From Paraspadella gotoi (lineage: Eukaryota > Chaetognatha), in NCBI GenBank assembly GCA_051294375.1, contig CM119268.1:21300553-21364552 (forward strand): a DNA stretch of 64,000 nt, read 5' to 3'. Positions 56,225 through 64,000 of this stretch are shown here, one piece after another. The position numbers were made by a program, and so were the translations under genes. The notes beneath the pieces were generated by a model, which saw only the letters and a program-made list of their open reading frames with translations, did no database searches and was not told where the DNA came from. Each line of letters begins with the position of its first letter. The stretch's first letter is position 1.

Positions 56225-59200
56225 CTTGGGACATTTAAGGGTTGAGAGATGAGTAGATGACAAGAACAATGACAAGAACAATGACAAGAACAATGACAAG
56301 AACAATTACCTTCTTACCTTAAGTTTGAAGAGATAAACAAAAAAGTAAGAGAAGAGAATGAAGCAACTCAGCGCCGACATTAATGGAACGAAGAAAAGAG
56401 AAATCCAAAACACAGTCTGGAAAATAAATAAACATTCCAATTGAGTCGTCATTTTAATCTTTTAATTGCGAAATTACATAAACAATTTCATTATTCATCC
56501 AATTTAAACACCATAATTATGTACTTTATCTAAAGTCAAACATAACGTCGAAATGAAATTGACCAGTAGATGGATCTGATAATCCAAATAGTTTGCCACG
56601 CGAGGCTTTTATAATCCCGAGTCAGTTTTTCTGTAGGTATGCATATATCATTTGAGCCAATAACGAGGTTTTTAGGCTAAATAATATAGAAGCTGTACTA
56701 AAATAAAAAAGGATCGAAATTGTATCTTACAATATCCTTTTTTTGAGTAAATAAATTTTTTCCCATCTATATTTTTTTATTTTTTTATATTTTTTTGAAA
56801 ACTTTAAAACAGCTAAGCCCCAAAAAGAAAGCTATAATTGTTGAGCTTTGGAAGGCTGGTTTGTCAAGATATAGGATCGCCAAACAGTTGCCTTTTTTCT
56901 CTCACAGCCATCTTTAGAGTTGTCAACAAATTTTAAGCAACTGAAGACCTCGGATGAGCTGTTGGAAGCAGAAATAAAATGCTTTTATCATAACTTTTAA
57001 ACTTTTTTTTGACCAGATCTTAGAAATCTTGTCTATTTGCTATTTTATGGTCGCAGCGGTAAGATTCAAACCCACGTAAGATTCAAAGACACAACATAAA
57101 AACTGATTACTAACAAAAACGACAGCAACAAACCCCTTGCCTGCGTATAGACGAGACCTAATACGTTTCGCTCCAACAAAAATTGAACGTTTCCCACGAG
57201 ACGACATAACGCGCTGCTTTTTTGTTCGCCGTCGCCGCCTGGTGGTCGACAGCAGTACTTGACTAAAAGACGGCGCGGGAAGTCGACGAGAAAAGTCGAG
57301 GCCAGAGTAGCAAGGAAGTCGACGACGGAGAGACGCCAAAACTGTTGTCCCGCGTAAGTCTCCCAGCAGAGGATCTCTAAGATTAGAGTTCAGGGGGTAA
57401 AGGCTGCACTTGTCAGCTCTTTTTTTTTCAAAAGTTCTCCATTCCTCAAATTAATTTGAATGCTAATATTTGACCATAATCTAAACCTTATTCTTAAACC
57501 CTAATCTTTAACCCTAACCCTTAACCCTATGGTGGACTAAAATCCACCAACCGTTCATCAGTGGCCATTGGTGCCGGAGGCAAGTCATTCACCTCCCAAC
57601 CCAAATGTCCGGGTTCTGGCCCTGTGGTCGCCTTGCAGTTAAGAGGGACTGGGCGCTTAACCCGCCTGTAACACGGTGTTAAAGCCTGATCCGAAGCTCA
57701 GGGACTGCTTAATGCTTATATTGAACAGTTCTGTCATTAACACATAACAATAATTACTGTCTCTTCAACCATAACCTAAACCTTTACCTTATTCTTAAAC
57801 CATAATTTTTAACCCTAACCGTTAACCCTAAAATTTAGTCCTTAATCCTTAGTTCCTAACCCAAATAAATAATCTAATTCCTTACCCTAATTCTCAATCT
57901 AATCCCTACATTAATCCAATATTTAAAATTTATAATGTAATGGGGTATTCTGGGAAAATAATACCAAATAAGACCCAATTTTTTTCTTAAAAGTTACTTT
58001 AATCAACTTGTTAAGGTTTTCCTTTTTCTCTCGTTATAAACATACAATACATACATACATACATACAATAACCTGGTTCATCGTCATAAAGACAACTGCC
58101 ACAAACCGTCTTTCTTTCGTCCTTGCAAATGAATTCTGCAATTAAAAGAATTTTAACAATTACATCTATGCCTTTGGCGAAAAAAGCCTTCATTTAAAAA
58201 TAGTAATTTTTTTTTTTTTAATTTCTTTACGAAATTAGTGACCAAAAGATTAAACAAATTATTCATTAGCTGATCCATTCACAGAACAAATCAACTTATT
58301 CCCTTAAACACTTCACCTTTTGATATGGAATAAATAAGGACGGTGAGTGAAAGCAGCTTTAACACGACGAGTCTGAGTAATTTCATTTTTAACTCCTTCA
58401 TCGGATCCCATTTTTCTATTTTCGCCACAAAATCCAGCAAGATTGGGACAAAGGCATTTAGAGCGGTTATTACTAATGTGGGGAGATAGTTGACGAAGAG
58501 CACCCAAATGAACAAATTCTCCTTTGAGAAGGGGTTCGATCTTTCTGCTTTTCCTGGCGTGCGGTTTTCCTTTGAATACAACATGGCTGTGTAGATGACA
58601 GCACCTGAGACGACAAGCAAAACCACCACAATCAGGTTGGTGACGACACGGACAAAGAAGCGAAGGCATCGTTCTTTGCGGCTGCGCCTCACTTCTTCGA
58701 GCAAACGTCGCCTCTCGTTGAGTTCGACTCGAAGAAGATGGCAAAGATGAAAACGATTTCGCCGACTCATCTCTTCTCTCGTGACGCAAAAGTCCCACCC
58801 GACAAACACAAGATTAAAGCAGGTATAGTAAGCGTCTTCGGCGCGAGAGAGCATCCTCTGTCGGAGACCAGAGGCTGAGTTTCGGATCATAGCGAGCAGC
58901 CAGAAGAGGCCCCAAAAGAAGGTGACCAGAAGATAAGCCAAGGGCATGTCATATTTGGAATCCCGACTCAGCCCACCATAGAATGAACCGTTGGTGTCAA
59001 TGGGACTGTAGTTGCCGTAAAAGAGAATAGAATTTTCCATAAATCCGGTACCTTGAAAGAAATCTACCACGGGTTTAGTGAGTTTGTAGATAAACCTCAG
59101 ACCATCATGTGTGGAGTTCAAAGTGACTAGATCTTGAGAAACTTGGGATAGATTATAGTCGGAGTCCTTTAGTATTTCCTCGTTGTATTTGAGTGAACAT

Positions 59201-60099
59201 TGAAGAACAATGGAGTTTTCAGAGCGTTTGGTTGTTGGAGTCAAAGTAGACACATTTAAGTCATTTTGATTTGACTTGTCAAGACCCTCGGACGACCCAT
59301 TGGAGAGAATGACCCTGGGCGATGCAAAGACGGACTTTTGTGAAGTGTTCGGGTAAATGACGAAAAAGAGAAAGATGGCGAAGACGAAGAGATTCCGATA
59401 GAAAAGCCACTGGACGAAATCGAAGAAGGAGGAAATCGCCGTCCCGTATTGCGTCTCTACGGATCGGACGAACCCGTTGAGTGGAAGGATTGTGTTGCCG
59501 AGATCCGAGAGGTCGGACCAGAGACGACCGCAGCAGCCCTGGGGATGATGAGGGTGAGAGGATTTCATCGTTGGAAAGTCTAAGGGATCTGTGAGGCATG
59601 AAAACTCACCTGCGTCACTTCCAGCGAATCCCGCAGCAGCATTTCCGAATTCGTCGGGTGAGACGCGCCGTTTCCCCGCCGCAGCCGCAGCCGACGCTTC
59701 GCCTCCTCCTCCGCCCGCAGCCGATCTTCGTACGCAGCACGGGCGAAGCGGCGTCCGACGCTCCGCTGCGTCCGCCGCTTCGGGAGCAGCCGCGTGGAGA
59801 GGCGACGAAAGAGANNNNNNNNNNTGATAATAATGACTATAATGACGACAATGATAAACACTGTGCAAGAGATTTTTACATGTAGGAAATGGATGTAAAA
59901 CTGATGTAAAAACGTGATGGTGGATTTTTTCTTAGAAAAAAAAAGGGATTTTTCAGTTTTGGATGAAAAAAAATGAGAACCGAATAAAATGTTTTCGTGA
60001 TTTTAAATTTGAAAGGAAAAGCGAAAAGAGGTTGAGAAAAACTGAGAAAAATTGGAGAAATCTTAAAATTGCTTTCGCTTTAATATTTAAATAAAAGGG

Positions 60100-60161
<62 letters not shown>

Positions 60162-61200
60162 TTCTTCAGTTCGCTAACTCATATTGACAAAAATGTGACT
60201 TTTTATCGGATTTTACTTAAATGGTTGTTTAATCTGAAGTCAAAAGTACAACACTTAACTTTTACACTTTTTATGTCGAAAGATGAAGAAATGCCGGAAT
60301 AACCGAATTGATATATTTGATTAATGTACATTTATTATGTATTCTTAATCATAATTTCAAACCATATTCCCTAATCTTAACCCCCTAACCTGCTTCTTCA
60401 CACTAATCTAATTCACACACTACTCTTTATTACACTACTCTTCAATAAAACCAAATAAACTAAACTAAACCAATCAATAAAAACTAACCAAACCAATCAA
60501 ACCAACCAATCTAACAAATGAAACCAAACCAACCAAACCAAACTAACCAATGAAACAATCAAACCAAACCAATCAAAATGAAACCAACCAATCAACATGG
60601 GTATAAGCCAAGAATCAAGTCCATACCAATACTAACCATGTCAAACCAATCAATACCAACCAAACCAAAGGCCAATCGCTATCAATTAACGAATCATATA
60701 CTAAACCAATCAAATCAAAAAAAAATTATAGCCTAAACCAATCTAAACCAAGCCAACAAACCCAACCCCACCTCAAACTTACTCTCCATCCACGAGCCTC
60801 TCGTTTTTTCTTTTTCTTTTCCTCTTCTTCTTTTCGATCTCTCGACGTCGTCGTCCTCGTCGTGTCGTCGTCAACGTCATCGTAGACGACGCCCTCTTTC
60901 GCGTCTCCGCCGTCGAGCTCCGTCTCCAGATCGAGGGTCCAACGCGTAATTGACTTGACCCTCTTTGCGGTGATCTTCGTCTTTGCGGCGATCTTCGTCT
61001 TTGCGACCATCGTCTTTGTGGCGATCTTCCTCTTTGCGGCGATCTTCGTCTTTTCGGCGATCTTCGTCTTTGCGGCGATCTTCGTCTTTGCGACTATCGT
61101 CTTTGCGGCGATCGTCTTCGTCCATCGTTGCCCCGTATGATCTTCGCGGCGAATTCGGCGAAGTCTTTAAAGCGTCCATCGTCGTCATTTCGGTCGACAT
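56005..61200 (-). CDS. tmc: Transmembrane channel-like (TMC) protein, nearly complete (7 exons)
   Basis: Minus-strand exons 61200-60783, about 59777-59610, 59538-58317, 58135-58073, 57376-57141, 56416-56318 and 56224-56005 join in phase (one frameshift in the first) to about 800 residues. Family signatures are the charged N-terminus, the ETQYGTAISSFFDFVQWLFYRNLFVF first membrane segment region, CWETYAGQQFWRLSVVDF, YTQTVFWISLFFVPLM and PSPSCGPFRG. About nine hydrophobic segments are visible. TMC proteins are multi-pass plasma-membrane proteins; TMC1/2 form the hair-cell mechanotransduction pore, and invertebrate members act in mechanosensation and excitability. Which subfamily this is cannot be told. 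The last visible exon reads to FKG then TAG, but a GTTAGT donor overlaps that stop and the usual final membrane segment is missing, so a further exon is expected. It converges with the GPCR. Confidence 0.92.
56318..56416 (-). CDS. tmc: TMC exon 6: membrane segment
   Basis: 33 codons, phase 0-0, TTTTCCAG acceptor and GTAAGA donor. It encodes TVFWISLFFVPLMSALSCFI, then LFSYFFVYLFKLK. Confidence 0.92.
57141..57376 (-). CDS. tmc: TMC exon 5: CWET signature, GC donor
   Basis: The acceptor is CTTAG; it starts AG completing Glu. It encodes ILCWETYAGQQFWRL, then VVDFLATLASTFLVDFPRRLL and NVLGLVYTQ. All 78 codons are open, with no Met. The exon ends CAG|GCAAGG, a GC-AG type donor. Confidence 0.92.
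58073..58135 (-). CDS. tmc: TMC exon 4: short Cys-containing loop
   Basis: A 63-bp exon completing Glu (G|AA), encoding FICKDERKTVCGSCLYDDEP and ending in phase 1. TMC proteins have a Cys-containing loop at this position, before the CWET motif. Confidence 0.85.
58317..59538 (-). CDS. tmc: TMC exon 3: TM1 to central membrane segments
   Basis: 407 codons after a 71-bp intron with a CCCCAG acceptor. It holds the first TM (FVQWLFYRNLFVFAIFLFFVIYP), a long Ser/Asn-rich loop with several N-x-S/T sequons, AYLLVTFFWGLFWLLAMI, FFVRVVTNLIVVVLLVVSGAV and VLFVNYLPTLVITALNAFVP, ending SISK|E. Confidence 0.94.
59610..59777 (-). CDS. tmc: TMC exon 2: basic helical segment
   Basis: It encodes RSVGRRFARAAYEDRLRAEE, then RRLRLRR and LLRDSLEVTQ, and ends at GTGAGT in phase 0. 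The 5' boundary is uncertain (acceptor CCGAAG used here; GACGCAG, start 59765, also keeps phase), and a 10-N gap lies just upstream. Confidence 0.7.
60430..60740. repeat. Degenerate AACCAAACCAATC array
   Basis: Words AACCAA, ACCAATC and AAACCAACC recur for 300 bp within TMC intron 1, with irregular spacing. Confidence 0.75.
60783..61200 (-). CDS. tmc: TMC exon 1: charged N-terminus
   Basis: The start is MSTEMTTMDALKTSPNSPRR. It is followed by tandem RRKDED hexapeptides from an 18-bp coding minisatellite, then an acidic and a basic stretch (RKEEEEKKKKK) ending at a consensus GTAAGT donor. The frame must shift once near 60930-60960 to link both halves, probably a sequence error. Assignment to the TMC gene rests on position, phase and the charged character of TMC N-termini. 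Confidence 0.65.
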
Positions 61201-61906
61201 CTTTTTGGGTTTTTTTGTTTGTTTTTGTTTTTGTTTTTTCTTCTGTTTCTCCACCGGCATAAAATGAATATTTTTATTTCTTAGTTTTGTTTTCACGGTA
61301 TTATAAAGTGTTTTTAAAACCTCAAAGTCTTTCTTTTTTTAAGGAATAAACGAGAAGAAAACTGATCTTTACTCCGCAAAAAAAAGAATCGTTAATGTCT
61401 TCGATATTTAAACAAAAGATTAAAGGAAAAGATTCAATTTTCTACATAAAATGCTTCGCTGTTTTTAGGTATTAAATTATAATTTTTTTTATTGGATTTA
61501 ATTGTTTTGATTTTGGATTTATACATCCACATGTAGCGATGTTTTTTTTCATATTTTGCGGAATGGTACATGTTAATTCTAAAAATCTGAAAAAAATTAG
61601 AATTTGGAGCCAAAAAAAAGAGGAAGAGATTTGTTATAAATGAGCTAAAAATCGACCAATCGCATTGGTTTCTGCAAATTGCGTATTCAGTTATTCTAAT
61701 TTAACAAATGAAGCGAATTAGAATGAAAACTGCGCAAAAATAAAGCACAAATAGAAGGATGAGATTACAATAAATGTAACTCGACTTTGACAACAAAAAC
61801 AAATAATTTTCTTTTTGTTTCTCGTTAATCTTTTACTGGACAAACTGATGAAAATTAAAGCAAAGGGACTGCGTGCGGAAGGAAGATCGCAGATAGAGAG
61901 CTGCAT

Positions 61907-61912
<6 letters not shown>

Positions 61913-61994
<82 letters not shown>
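61913..61994. repeat. (GA)n tract
   Basis: A pure GA run upstream of the TMC gene. Confidence 0.96.

Positions 61995-64000
<2,006 letters not shown>

Larger units (their letters stand above)
51398..57827. repeat. Direct duplication, copy 2 (about 6.43 kb)
   Basis: Second copy, following a 25-N gap. Its TMC exons are intact and it runs on into unique DNA containing the rest of the TMC gene, so this copy is properly anchored on the right. Confidence 0.93.

Overview
The window is nuclear DNA of an invertebrate animal. Coding exons are short and GC-rich with C/G-ending codons, sit in AT-rich DNA, and are split by GT-AG introns from 71 bp to about 12 kb. The protein families are metazoan: an ankyrin/SOCS-box protein, an FMRFamide-receptor-like GPCR and a transmembrane channel-like (TMC) protein. 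Nothing seen fixes the phylum. Simple-sequence DNA is extraordinarily abundant, with dozens of (GA)n/(CT)n tracts of 40-120 bp plus tetra- and pentanucleotide arrays, as in some crustacean and lophotrochozoan genomes. Six runs of N (29563-29572, 35531-36101, 39911-40090, 40243-40267, 51373-51397, 59815-59824) show a gapped draft assembly.

Layout. 1-3.3 kb: the 3' part of an ankyrin-repeat/SOCS-box gene (+), five exons joined by matching splice phases. 3.3-28.8 kb: mostly non-coding, with SINE-like DNA, a solo LTR with primer binding site (about 9.5-9.8 kb), a foldback element whose arms carry hammerhead-ribozyme-like motifs (16.0-17.4 kb), many microsatellites and one uncertain exon cluster (5.4-6.3 kb). 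28.8-44.2 kb: five exons of a GPCR (+), covering the end of the N-terminus to TM5; its 11.9-kb second intron holds several palindromic insertions. 44.9-57.8 kb: two consecutive direct copies of a 6.4-6.5 kb segment separated by 25 Ns, probably one locus assembled twice. 56.0-61.2 kb: a TMC gene on the minus strand, convergent with the GPCR; three of its exons lie inside the duplicated segment and are intact only in the right copy. 61.2-64 kb: AT-rich DNA and microsatellites.

The three genes are not an operon. The GPCR (peptide signalling) and TMC (membrane/mechanosensory family) converge tail to tail, and the last exons of both are missing, at the place where the assembly looks least reliable. 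The most interesting non-coding signal is a repeat family with hammerhead-like cores that carries its own (GA)n tracts, a possible source of the many GA microsatellites here.
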